The notes under the pieces are model-generated. The model worked only from the letters and a program-made list of their open reading frames with translations. It was not told where the DNA came from and did no database searches. Position numbers and translations under genes: made by a program. From an uncultured Bacteroidales bacterium (GTDB taxonomy: Bacteria; Bacteroidota; Bacteroidia; Bacteroidales; UBA4417), in NCBI GenBank assembly GCA_937965665.1, contig CALCJE010000354.1, positions 1 to 12,609 of the forward strand: a stretch of DNA of 12,609 bases, read 5' to 3'. Numbering within the stretch: the stretch's first letter is position 1; each line of letters begins with the position of its first letter. Shown one piece after another: positions 1 through 6,105 of this stretch.

Positions 1-507
1 ATGTTTGTACGCGCTGATTTGTACCGGAAGTTCGGCGGCTTCGACGAAGATTTCTTTGCGCATATGGAAGAAATAGATTTTTGCTGGAGGTTAAAAAACG
101 GTGGATATAAAATAATGTTCTGTCCTGACTCGGTGGTTTATCATGTTGGTGGCGGAACTTTACCAAAAAAATCATCGCAGAAAACCTACCTTAACTTCCG
201 AAATAACCTTTCACTATTATATAAAAATTTACCGGCCGAGCTTTTATGGCCTGTTTTTGCAGTGCGTTTTCCACTTGATGGAATTGCAGCTTTGAAATTT
301 TTGTTTGAAGCCGGATTTAAAGACTTTTATGCTGTCCTCAGGGCTCACCTTTATTTTTACAGCCATTTCAGTAGTCTGCGTGCAAAACGCATGAAATTTA
401 AGCAAAGCATGGTGCATGGAATATATAAGGGCAACCTGGTGAAAGAACACTACTTACGCAAGAAAACACTTTTCACCCAACTGGATCCCGGCAAGTTTTC
501 GGAATAG
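1..507 (+). CDS. Glycosyltransferase family 2, C-terminal part (5' end outside window)
   Basis: This is the C-terminal half of a GT-A fold family 2 glycosyltransferase, which moves a sugar from a nucleotide-sugar donor onto a growing polysaccharide or lipid-linked acceptor at the cytoplasmic face of the membrane. Visible is the block GGFDEDFFAHMEEIDFCWRL (about residues 13-32), where the E-E-I-D-x-C-W-R pattern matches the family's acidic/ED-x-D-xxxR segment. It is followed by the typical strand and histidine of 'PDSVVYHVGGGTL' (about 41-53). The remaining 110 residues are basic and aromatic, with a hydrophobic segment around 78-103. The nucleotide-binding strand and DxD motif are absent, so an N-terminal part of roughly 180 residues is probably cut off by the window edge. 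The ATG at base 1 is therefore very likely an internal methionine. Rhamnosyltransferase-like members fit best, but the sugar cannot be told. It converges on aroQ. Confidence 0.85.
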   Translation: MFVRADLYRKFGGFDEDFFAHMEEIDFCWRLKNGGYKIMFCPDSVVYHVGGGTLPKKSSQKTYLNFRNNLSLLYKNLPAELLWPVFAVRFPLDGIAALKFLFEAGFKDFYAVLRAHLYFYSHFSSLRAKRMKFKQSMVHGIYKGNLVKEHYLRKKTLFTQLDPGKFSE

Positions 508-616
508 GATAAATTCGTTTTTGAGAAATTGAAAGCCTGTTAGCAACACATCATCTGAAACAACCCGATCATTTTCAGCTTACAGACAAAGCGCTTCACC
601 TTATAATATTTGGTTT
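508..616. other. Convergent intergenic region between glycosyltransferase and aroQ
   Basis: This gap separates the two converging genes. A small inverted repeat (ctgaaa 555-560 / tttcag 573-578, 12-nt loop) is the only secondary structure found. It has no T-run on either side, so it is not a convincing terminator. No open frame or promoter was seen. Confidence 0.4.
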
Positions 617-1033
617 TTACTTCAAGAAACTTTCCACAGCCAAACGGTACGAATCGAGGCCAAAACCCGTGATAACACCTTTCATGCCGGCAGAAATCAT
701 AGTTATGCTTCTGTATTCTTCGCGGGCATGAATATTCGAAATATGTACTTCGACCACGGGCGTTTTTATCGCTTTTACAGCATCACCAATGGCTACCGAA
801 GTATGCGTATACCCTCCTGCATTCATTATGATACCATCAAAGCTAAAACCGGTTTCATGCAGCTTATTGATTATTTCGCCTTCAATATTCGATTGAAAAT
901 AAGAAAATTCTATACCAGGATATTTATTTTTCAGCATTTCGAGGTACGAAGCGAAGGATTCGCTGCCATAAACCCCGGGTTCGCGCAAACCGAGTAAATT
1001 CAGGTTAGGACCATTTATAATGCAGATTTTCAT
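617..1033 (-). CDS. aroQ: 3-dehydroquinate dehydratase, type II
   Basis: This enzyme removes water from 3-dehydroquinate to give 3-dehydroshikimate, the third step of the shikimate pathway to aromatic amino acids. It acts in the cytoplasm, usually as a dodecamer. The 138-residue length is normal. The family landmarks are in order: NGPNLNLLGLREP at 7-19 with catalytic Arg17 and the lid tyrosine Tyr22 (REPxxYG), NAGGYTHTSVA at 71-81 (substrate-binding Asn71), and EVHISNIHAREEYR at 95-108 with His97, the proton-donor region, and Arg108. An in-frame ATG seven codons upstream exists, but the start at 1033 gives the exact family N-terminus (MKICIINGPNLN) and is preferred. The upstream ATG also lies within the -7 box, so it would not be transcribed from that promoter. 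The gene is divergent from the thiamine-regulated receptor and appears monocistronic. Confidence 0.96.
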   Translation of the reverse strand: MKICIINGPNLNLLGLREPGVYGSESFASYLEMLKNKYPGIEFSYFQSNIEGEIINKLHETGFSFDGIIMNAGGYTHTSVAIGDAVKAIKTPVVEVHISNIHAREEYRSITMISAGMKGVITGFGLDSYRLAVESFLK

Positions 1034-1051
1034 GGATTCAGGATTTGTGAA

Positions 1052-1081
1052 CAAATTTAAACATTTCCATGATTCGGTCAG
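1052..1081 (-). promoter_or_regulatory. Predicted aroQ promoter (Bacteroidota type)
   Basis: Read on the minus strand, bases 1059-1052 are TAAATTTG, a full match to the Bacteroidota -7 consensus TAnnTTTG. A weak -33 match (CTG, minus strand, 1081-1079) lies 19 bases upstream. The transcript should start near 1046-1049, leaving a leader of about 12-16 nt before the aroQ ATG at 1033. Confidence 0.55.
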
Positions 1082-1159
1082 CTAAAAGTTTAGACATGCA
1101 TTTCCGGCATCGGGCTTCTGAAATTAAAAATTCCTGCTGCCGGTATTATCAAAATGTAC

Positions 1160-1167
1160 TACTTTTG
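1160..1167 (+). promoter_or_regulatory. Predicted -7 box for the TPP riboswitch / TonB receptor transcript
   Basis: TACTTTTG matches TAnnTTTG in full and lies 16 bases before the first conserved base of the TPP aptamer, so transcription would begin a few bases downstream and include the whole riboswitch. The -33 element is poor (GCTG at 1136-1139, spacing 20). The 3' partner of aptamer helix P1 is therefore limited to about 14 nt of leader. Confidence 0.6.
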
Positions 1168-1183
1168 CATTGAATTATTGAAT

Positions 1184-1253
1184 AGGGGTGCCTTAACAAA
1201 GCGGGCTGAGATCAAACCCATTGAACCTGATGCGGGTAATGCCGTCGAAGGGA
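1184..1253 (+). ncRNA. TPP riboswitch aptamer (THI element)
   Basis: This RNA element binds thiamine pyrophosphate and turns down downstream expression when TPP is plentiful. The conserved blocks appear in the right order: GGGGTGCC at 1185-1192, GGGCTGAGA at 1203-1211, ACCC at 1216-1219, GAACCTGATGCGGGTAATGCC at 1223-1243 and CGAAGGGA at 1246-1253. CTGAGA forms the pyrimidine-sensing side of the P2/P3 junction, and the block from CCTGAT to GGGTAATGCC plus the following CGAAGGGA builds P4/P5 with the pyrophosphate pocket. The P3 arm is short (loop about 'ttaacaaa'). I could not find a strong P1 helix. The aptamer ends about 68 nt before the receptor ATG. Confidence 0.95.
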
Positions 1254-1258
1254 TGGAC

Positions 1259-1301
1259 AAACTTTAAATGAATGGATTTCCCTGTTCGCCATTTGAAGTT
1301 T
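1259..1301 (+). promoter_or_regulatory. Stem-loop between TPP aptamer and receptor start (probable expression platform)
   Basis: Bases 1259-1270 (aaactttaaatg) pair with 1290-1301 (catttgaagttt) as a 12-bp helix with one U-G wobble and a 19-nt loop. There is no T-tract after it, so it is not a standard intrinsic terminator. It ends 20 nt before the receptor ATG, close enough to affect ribosome loading. The loop carries TCCCTGTTCG (1279-1288), which can pair with the aptamer core CGAAGGGA (1246-1253) apart from a two-base bulge. This suggests a switch between aptamer and an alternative fold. The function is inferred; the pairing is visible. Confidence 0.5.
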
Positions 1302-1321
1302 AACGAATAACAAAACTGATA

Positions 1322-3766
1322 ATGAAAAAGATGATTGTACCGGCACTGCTGGTAATGATGCCATTTTTTGGATTGGCACAATTGAACCTTTCAGGCAAAG
1401 TTATTAACCAATTAACCCGCGAAGAACTTCCGGGAGCCGGAGTAAGAATACTCAACACCTATTATGCTGCTGCAAGTAATAATGCCGGAACTTTTGAAAT
1501 CAGAAACATGAAGCCTGGTAAATACAATATCGTTACCAGTTACGTGGGTTTCAGCAGCGACACCCTTGAAGTACTTTTTGATGCCAGTAAAACCATTACC
1601 ATTGAGCTCCAACCCATTGCAATCATGCAAGACGAAGTGATTGTAAGTGCCACACGGGCCGGAACAAATACCCCGGTAGCGCTTCAGAACCTGGATAAAA
1701 AGACAATTGCAACCGCCAATTTCGGACAGGATTTGCCTGTACTCATAGGTAACAGCATTTCGGCAGTAGCTACTTCTGATGCCGGTAATGGCATGGGCTA
1801 TACGGCTTTACGAATTCGCGGTACCGATATGACGCGTATTAATGTAACCATCAACGGGCTTCCGCTCAATGATCCGGAATCGCATAATGTTTACTGGGTC
1901 GACCTGCCCGACTTTGCTTCCTCAACCGATAACATACAAATCCAGCGGGGTGTTGGCACATCTACCAATGGGGCATCTGCTTTTGGCGCAAGCATCAACC
2001 TGCAATCGTCGCATCTGAAAACCGATCCTTATGCTGAAATAAATAGCTCATTCGGATCTTTCAACACCCTTAAAAATACGTTATCCTTTGGATCGGGGCT
2101 CATCAATAAACACTTCAGTATGGACGGCAGGATTTCAAAACTTAATTCTGACGGGTATATCGACAGGGCTTCTTCCGACCTGTTATCTTATTATATTTCT
2201 GGCGCTTATACTTCGGGCAAAGATTTAGTCCGCTTTAATATCATTTCAGGTAAAGAAAAAACCTACCAGTCGTGGGATGGTGTTCCATCGAACGTACTCG
2301 ATACCAATCGCACCTATAACGGAACAGGCTTATATTATGATAATTCGGGTGTACAACATTATTATGACAATGAAACCGACAATTACATTCAGACCCATTA
2401 CCAGGCCATTTACTCGCACGAGTTTAACAAAAAATTATACCTGAATGCTGCCGCACACCATACCTCAGGTGCAGGATATTACGAGCAATACCGCGAAAGT
2501 GATAAGCTTTCGGATTACGGAATTGAAAATATACGCCTGAATGCCCCATTTTACCTGATCGGGAATGACACCATCCAAACACCCGATAGCACAATCAGTC
2601 AATCGGACTTGATCAGGCAAAAACACCTGGCTAACACGTTCAGCGGGCTAACCTGGTCGCTGAATTATCATACCACCAGGTTAAAATCGTCCATTGGTGG
2701 ATCGTGGAACACCTATGACGGAAACCATTTTGGGAGGGTCATCTGGTCGCAGTTTACCGGGAACACCGAAATTAACCACGAATGGTACCGGAGCAAAGCA
2801 TTAAAGACCGATTTTAATATTTATGCGAAAGCCGAATACCTGCTTGCCACCAACCTGCATGCCTGGGCTGATCTTCAATACCGGCGTGTATATTATTCCA
2901 TTGATGGCATTGATGACGACCAACGCGATATTACCCAGCAACATACGTTTAACTTCTTCAATCCAAAAGCTGGCTTGTCGATAGATCTGAACACAAACCA
3001 GAGTATGTATTTTTCGTTATCGGTTGCCAGCCGCGAGCCAAACCGCGACAATTTTGTGGATGCTGACCCATCGAAACCTGCCCCAACCCCAGAAAGACTC
3101 TACGACGTTGAAGCGGGATACACATACAACAACAGCCATGTTTCGCTGAATGCAAATGCATATTATATGTATTACCACAACCAGCTTGTACTCACCGGCG
3201 CTATTAATGATGTTGGTGCACCGATCATGGTTAATGTTCCGGTGAGCTATCGTGCCGGTATTGAAATTTCGGCCAGGGTACTGCTAAGCCGTAACCTTAA
3301 ATGGGAACCTGCCGTTACCCTCAGCCGGAATAAAATAAAGTCGTTTACTGAATTTATCGATAACTGGGACACCTGGGAACAGATTGCTGCAGATCATTCA
3401 AATACAGATTTATCGTTCTCGCCGGCAGTTGTGGCAAGTAACAGTTTAAGCTGGATGGTTCTCAAAGGTTTAAACATTAACCTGATCAGCAAATTTGTGG
3501 GCAGGCAGTACATTGATAACACCCAAAGTAACGACCGGCAGCTTGATCCATATTTTGTAAACAACCTGCTTTTCGGTTACACCCTAAACCCGAAGTTTGT
3601 TAAGGAAATAGGATTTTCGTTCATAATCAACAACATACTTAACGAAAAGTACGAATCAAATGCATGGGTTTACCGGTATTCGTCGGGAGACACAATGCAG
3701 AAACTTGACGGATATTTCCCACAGGCAGGCATCAATTTTATGGCAGGGATTACGGTGAAGTTTTAA
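1322..3766 (+). CDS. TonB-dependent outer-membrane receptor, probable thiamine transporter
   Basis: This is a TonB-dependent receptor of 814 residues that should import a scarce compound across the outer membrane using energy from TonB-ExbBD. A signal peptide (MKKMIVPALLVMMPFFGLA, cleavage about 19/20) leads into a carboxypeptidase-regulatory-like beta domain (about 21-98, with PGAGVRIL, TFEIRNMKPGKY and YVGF). Then come a TonB-box-like DEVIVSATR (104-112) and the plug (about 118-230, with LRIRGTD, INGLPLNDPESH and IQIQRGVGTSTNGASAFG). The beta-barrel fills the rest and ends in aromatic-rich strands with a terminal Phe (...ITVKF), as the BAM machinery prefers. The TPP riboswitch upstream is the main clue to substrate: TPP-regulated receptors of this kind are known in Bacteroidota (Omr1/OMthi type). 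No SusD partner, pnuT or thiamine kinase gene lies next to it, so the unit appears monocistronic. The substrate could also be a thiamine precursor such as a pyrimidine. Confidence 0.9.
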   Translation: MKKMIVPALLVMMPFFGLAQLNLSGKVINQLTREELPGAGVRILNTYYAAASNNAGTFEIRNMKPGKYNIVTSYVGFSSDTLEVLFDASKTITIELQPIAIMQDEVIVSATRAGTNTPVALQNLDKKTIATANFGQDLPVLIGNSISAVATSDAGNGMGYTALRIRGTDMTRINVTINGLPLNDPESHNVYWVDLPDFASSTDNIQIQRGVGTSTNGASAFGASINLQSSHLKTDPYAEINSSFGSFNTLKNTLSFGSGLINKHFSMDGRISKLNSDGYIDRASSDLLSYYISGAYTSGKDLVRFNIISGKEKTYQSWDGVPSNVLDTNRTYNGTGLYYDNSGVQHYYDNETDNYIQTHYQAIYSHEFNKKLYLNAAAHHTSGAGYYEQYRESDKLSDYGIENIRLNAPFYLIGNDTIQTPDSTISQSDLIRQKHLANTFSGLTWSLNYHTTRLKSSIGGSWNTYDGNHFGRVIWSQFTGNTEINHEWYRSKALKTDFNIYAKAEYLLATNLHAWADLQYRRVYYSIDGIDDDQRDITQQHTFNFFNPKAGLSIDLNTNQSMYFSLSVASREPNRDNFVDADPSKPAPTPERLYDVEAGYTYNNSHVSLNANAYYMYYHNQLVLTGAINDVGAPIMVNVPVSYRAGIEISARVLLSRNLKWEPAVTLSRNKIKSFTEFIDNWDTWEQIAADHSNTDLSFSPAVVASNSLSWMVLKGLNINLISKFVGRQYIDNTQSNDRQLDPYFVNNLLFGYTLNPKFVKEIGFSFIINNILNEKYESNAWVYRYSSGDTMQKLDGYFPQAGINFMAGITVKF

Positions 3767-3791
3767 AATACCCTGATCAGAGCAATTTACC

Positions 3792-3825
3792 AATTACCCT
3801 TCTTGCTGACACAGGCAGGGTAATT
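3792..3825. terminator. Stem-loop after the TonB receptor (possible terminator)
   Basis: A perfect 9-bp inverted repeat, aattaccct (3792-3800) and agggtaatt (3817-3825), encloses a 16-nt loop 25 bases after the receptor stop. No T-run follows on the plus strand, so termination is possible but not strongly supported. Its place just before the smpB promoter also allows an operator role. Confidence 0.35.
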
Positions 3826-3832
3826 CGGATTT

Positions 3833-3851
3833 ATGAAATTTCATACCTTTG
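3833..3851 (+). promoter_or_regulatory. Predicted smpB promoter with adjoining palindrome
   Basis: TACCTTTG at 3844-3851 is a full match to the Bacteroidota -7 box. A perfect 12-bp palindrome, atgaaatttcat (3833-3844), abuts and shares its first base. No good -33 element is seen at the usual spacing. Only six bases separate the box from the smpB ATG at 3858, so a transcript from here would have a leader of about 0-5 nt. Confidence 0.55.
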
Positions 3852-3857
3852 CCCCGT

Positions 3858-4307
3858 ATGGCAAATATCATAACAATAAAGAATAAGAAGGCTGGTTTCG
3901 AGTATTTTCTCGTCGAACAGTTTACTGCCGGCATTGTGCTGCTCGGTACCGAGATTAAATCGGTGCGTGAAGGAAAAGTAAACCTGACCGACAGTTATTG
4001 TGCTTTTAACGGAGATGAACTTTACCTGCTTAACGCACATATTTCGGAATACAAATTCGGCAACCAGTTTAACCACATTGCCAAGCGGGCGCGCAAGCTT
4101 TTGCTGAACCGGCGTGAATTAAAAAAAATAATGGGAAAAACCCGCGAAAAAGGACTCACGATAGTGCCGGTGGAAATGTTTATTAATGACAAAGGTTTCT
4201 GTAAGGTTACCATTTCAATAGCCAAGGGAAAGAAAAACTACGACAAACGCGAAACCCTCAAAACAAAGGATAACAAACGCGAAATGGAACGCAGGCACGA
4301 AGATTAA
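3858..4307 (+). CDS. smpB: SsrA-binding protein SmpB
   Basis: SmpB binds the tRNA-like end of tmRNA and carries it into ribosomes stalled on broken mRNA, starting trans-translation. The 149-residue length is normal. Landmarks: KKAGFEYFLVEQFTAGIVLLGTE at 10-32 (first part of the OB-fold barrel), IKSVREGKVNLTDSY at 33-47, NAHISEY at 59-65, the RNA-binding RARKLLLNRREL at 77-88, GLTIVP at 99-104, and AKGKKNYDKRETLK at 122-135, followed by a basic, charged C-terminal tail that fits the mRNA path. The ATG at 3858 gives the usual MANIITIKNKKA start; a TTG three codons upstream lies inside the promoter -7 box and is not used. The loop before RARKLLL reads NHIAK where NHxPxR is more common. The tmRNA gene ssrA is not in this window. 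Confidence 0.96.
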   Translation: MANIITIKNKKAGFEYFLVEQFTAGIVLLGTEIKSVREGKVNLTDSYCAFNGDELYLLNAHISEYKFGNQFNHIAKRARKLLLNRRELKKIMGKTREKGLTIVPVEMFINDKGFCKVTISIAKGKKNYDKRETLKTKDNKREMERRHED

Positions 4308-4349
4308 CTTTACCGGTAAAATTCTTCAAGTATATTCTGCTACCGACCT

Positions 4350-4380
4350 AAAGCTAATATTGTAAGCTTTTTTATTTTTT
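4350..4380 (+). terminator. Possible intrinsic terminator after smpB
   Basis: aaagct (4350-4355) pairs with agcttt (4365-4370) around a 9-nt loop and runs straight into a T-rich tail (4368-4380, broken by one A). The stem is only 6 bp and A/T-rich, so strength is doubtful. It overlaps the -33 element of the next gene. Upstream, a 12-bp palindrome tttaccggtaaa lies at 4309-4320, directly after the smpB stop. Confidence 0.4.
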
Positions 4381-4389
4381 GTAACTTTG
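4359..4389 (+). promoter_or_regulatory. Predicted promoter of the DUF4238 gene
   Basis: ATTG at 4359-4362, then exactly 19 bases, then TAACTTTG at 4382-4389. This is the best complete match in the window to the Bacteroidota TTTG-N19-TAnnTTTG promoter. The predicted start near 4392-4396 gives a leader of about 45-49 nt, A-rich near the ATG and without a Shine-Dalgarno sequence. Confidence 0.7.
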
Positions 4390-4440
4390 TGAATATTAAT
4401 AATCTGTATCTTTAAAAAAAATATCCATTTATAACATCTT

Positions 4441-5319
4441 ATGAAGAAGGCCGAAACCAGCAATCATCATTTCCTTCCCAGAACATACCTTAAAAATTTC
4501 GGTATCATGCGGGATAATGATTTTTATGTGCATGCGTTGCAAAAAGATCAGGATATTAATAAGATTGCGGAGAAATGCATTTCGGATTGCTGTGCTTTAA
4601 ATCATCAGCAAACACCTAAAAAAAGCGAAAAATCAAATCAGAAACTTGAAGATATTTATACTGAGATTTTTGAAAACCATTACGAGCGTTTATTTTCGAT
4701 ACTCACCAACGATGATATTACCGAACTTTCGGATGAAATAAAAAAAAGTGCGGTTTCGGCTGTAATTTCAATTTTTGGCAGGACCAGGAGTTGGAAGGAT
4801 CTGATTCATCTGAACACACAATCAAAAAAAGACTTCAGGTTAAACAAAGTGTTCCGGATCGACCACTATTTCGATTCGCAGGGAATGCGGGTTGACATCA
4901 GGAACAAAACGCTTGAAGAACTACAGATCAATGATAAAAATATTACGCGTTTGCCCCTTGTGGTTACTCAGCTAAAATCGGCCCTGCACCTGATAGAAGC
5001 CAGACAATTTGACTTTATCAATATTTATAAAATTGCCGACGACAGTGAGTTTATTACATCCGATAATCCAGTGGTAGCTATAAATATCAATAAGGTAAAA
5101 ACTTCGACTTTCGATATTGATAATGCGTACTACATGCCCATCAGTAACAAATACCTTGTTGCTGTATTTCCCAAAGAAAAGAATCCCTCGCACAACAAAA
5201 TAATCCGCATCTTTATTAATAAGGAGTGGGTCGAAAGTTTTAATAATATGCAGATCTTTGGCAGGAACCAGTTTATTATCGGTTCGAAGGAAGCAATTAT
5301 AAATGCGTTCAGCAGCTAA
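4441..5319 (+). CDS. DUF4238 domain-containing protein of unknown function
   Basis: A 292-residue soluble protein with the marks of the DUF4238 family: the N-terminal HHFLPRTYLKNF (9-20), matching the family's H-[HY]-x-P-x-x-Y-L-x-x-F, and the central FITSDNPVV (204-212), followed by a YMPIS-x-KYLVAVFP segment (231-244). There is no signal peptide or membrane helix. Between the two motifs lies a charged, helix-rich stretch (about 60-190) and a small cysteine cluster at 46, 50 and 51. The biochemical role of the family is not known to me; its conserved His, Asp and Asn residues would be compatible with an enzyme, but that is inference. The gene stands alone between two housekeeping units with its own promoter and looks more A-rich by eye than its neighbours (not computed), so it may be a later insertion. 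The first ATG of the frame fits the family motif position. Confidence 0.8.
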   Translation: MKKAETSNHHFLPRTYLKNFGIMRDNDFYVHALQKDQDINKIAEKCISDCCALNHQQTPKKSEKSNQKLEDIYTEIFENHYERLFSILTNDDITELSDEIKKSAVSAVISIFGRTRSWKDLIHLNTQSKKDFRLNKVFRIDHYFDSQGMRVDIRNKTLEELQINDKNITRLPLVVTQLKSALHLIEARQFDFINIYKIADDSEFITSDNPVVAININKVKTSTFDIDNAYYMPISNKYLVAVFPKEKNPSHNKIIRIFINKEWVESFNNMQIFGRNQFIIGSKEAIINAFSS

Positions 5320-5649
5320 CACCAAATCCATCAACTTTCAGCAGCAATAAATTTGTTTTGGATGCCGAGTCCGGGTTTTGTCCTGGGATGAATGCTTACA
5401 ATCCATCCGATATGTAATTATCTTATTTCATGCCATTTACCCTAACTTCCGGATAATTTTACCTGCTTTCAGAATCAAACTTTAAGAAATTTTAACTTTA
5501 TTCACTGAACAATGGTTAATAACTTTTTGAAGTTTTTATCCGGAAATTTCCCGTCCATAAGAGCCTGTTTGTTCTTAAGCTCAACTTTGTTACATGCACA
5601 TTTACAGTAATTTATAAGTTTAAATTTTTATATATTCAACAAAAAGCTC

Positions 5650-5670
5650 AATTTAGAGAAATTCTAAATT
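5650..5670. repeat. Inverted repeat upstream of nuo promoter, possible operator
   Basis: aatttaga (5650-5657) and tctaaatt (5663-5670) are perfect inverted arms with a 5-nt spacer. The centre lies about 55 bp before the -7 box start, roughly -65 to -70 from the predicted transcription start. That is where an activator contacting the RNA polymerase alpha subunit often binds. The sequence does not match FNR or CRP sites I know. Confidence 0.35.
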
Positions 5671-5714
5671 ACTGCTATATCAAAAATCATACATATATAA
5701 TTTCAACAATTCTA

Positions 5715-5722
5715 TACTTTTG
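5715..5722 (+). promoter_or_regulatory. Predicted -7 box of the nuo operon promoter
   Basis: TACTTTTG is a full match to TAnnTTTG. No TTG-like -33 element is present 19-21 bases upstream (that stretch is catatata), which would fit a promoter that needs an activator. The leader to the nuoA ATG would be about 27-30 nt, ending in an A-run and ttattt. Confidence 0.6.
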
Positions 5723-5754
5723 CGGCCTCTAAACCTGAATAAAAAAAATTATTT

Positions 5755-6105
5755 ATGGACAGTAGTGCTCTAGTACTTTTCTTTATTGTTGCCGTGGTGC
5801 TGGTAGGAGGAGCTATGCTTTTCTCCAGTTTTGTGCCACCAACATCTTATAATCCAACTAAATTCGAACCTTACGAATGCGGTATTGAAACCATCGGAGG
5901 ATCGTGGCTTCAATATACGGTGGGTTATTACCTGTTTGCGATTATCTTCCTGGTGTTCGATGTTGAAACCGTTTTCGTGTTTCCCTGGGCCGTGGTTATG
6001 AAAACCGCAGGAATGACAGGTTACATTGAAATACTCATCTTTTTCTTCATTTTAGGTCTTGGCCTTTTATATGGCTGGAAAAAACATGCATTGAAATGGG
6101 AATAA
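5755..6105 (+). CDS. nuoA: Complex I subunit A (NuoA)
   Basis: NuoA is a small membrane subunit of respiratory complex I at the junction between the quinone-reducing module and the membrane arm; its long loop shapes the quinone entry site. The 116 residues contain three membrane helices (about 7-27, 57-80 and 88-108). The conserved loop has YECGIE at 40-45, and [13 protein letters not shown] at 68-80 carries the conserved acidic pair Asp69 and Glu71. The gene is first in the operon, 30 nt or so after the predicted transcript start, and its last ten bases overlap the start of nuoB, which suggests coupled translation. Confidence 0.97.
   Translation: MDSSALVLFFIVAVVLVGGAMLFSSFVPPTSYNPTKFEPYECGIETIGGSWLQYTVGYYLFAIIFLVFDVETVFVFPWAVVMKTAGMTGYIEILIFFFILGLGLLYGWKKHALKWE

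Larger units (their letters stand above)
5320..5754. other. 435-bp non-coding region upstream of the nuo operon
   Basis: No open frame of credible length on either strand. It holds a small hairpin just after the DUF4238 gene (5371-5375 with 5382-5386, one G-U pair, no T-tract). It also has a 10-bp inverted repeat with distant arms, ttccggataa (5447-5456) and ttatccggaa (5536-5545), 79 bp apart, and a perfect 8-bp inverted repeat at 5650-5670. The nuo promoter is at its end. Base composition is very A/T-rich from 5570 on. A small RNA cannot be excluded, but I recognise none. Confidence 0.6.

Noticed and set aside
1..3. ATG at base 1 as true start of the glycosyltransferase
   Set aside because: The product would lack the nucleotide-binding strand and DxD motif that precede the FDEDFFAHMEEIDFCWR block in the family, so the gene must continue upstream of the window.
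555..578. Inverted repeat as a bidirectional terminator between the glycosyltransferase and aroQ
   Set aside because: Only 6 bp of A/T-leaning stem with a 12-nt loop and no T-run on either strand.
728..997. 89-codon plus-strand open frame inside aroQ
   Set aside because: Opposite an intact aroQ with all catalytic residues; no family similarity.
1034..1054. Longer aroQ N-terminus (extra seven residues)
   Set aside because: The family starts at M-K-I-x-I-I-N-G-P-N-L-N, and the upstream ATG lies within the predicted -7 promoter element, so it would not be in the mRNA.
3849..3857. TTG start for smpB three codons upstream of the ATG
   Set aside because: The TTG is inside the predicted -7 box and the ATG at 3858 gives the standard SmpB N-terminus.
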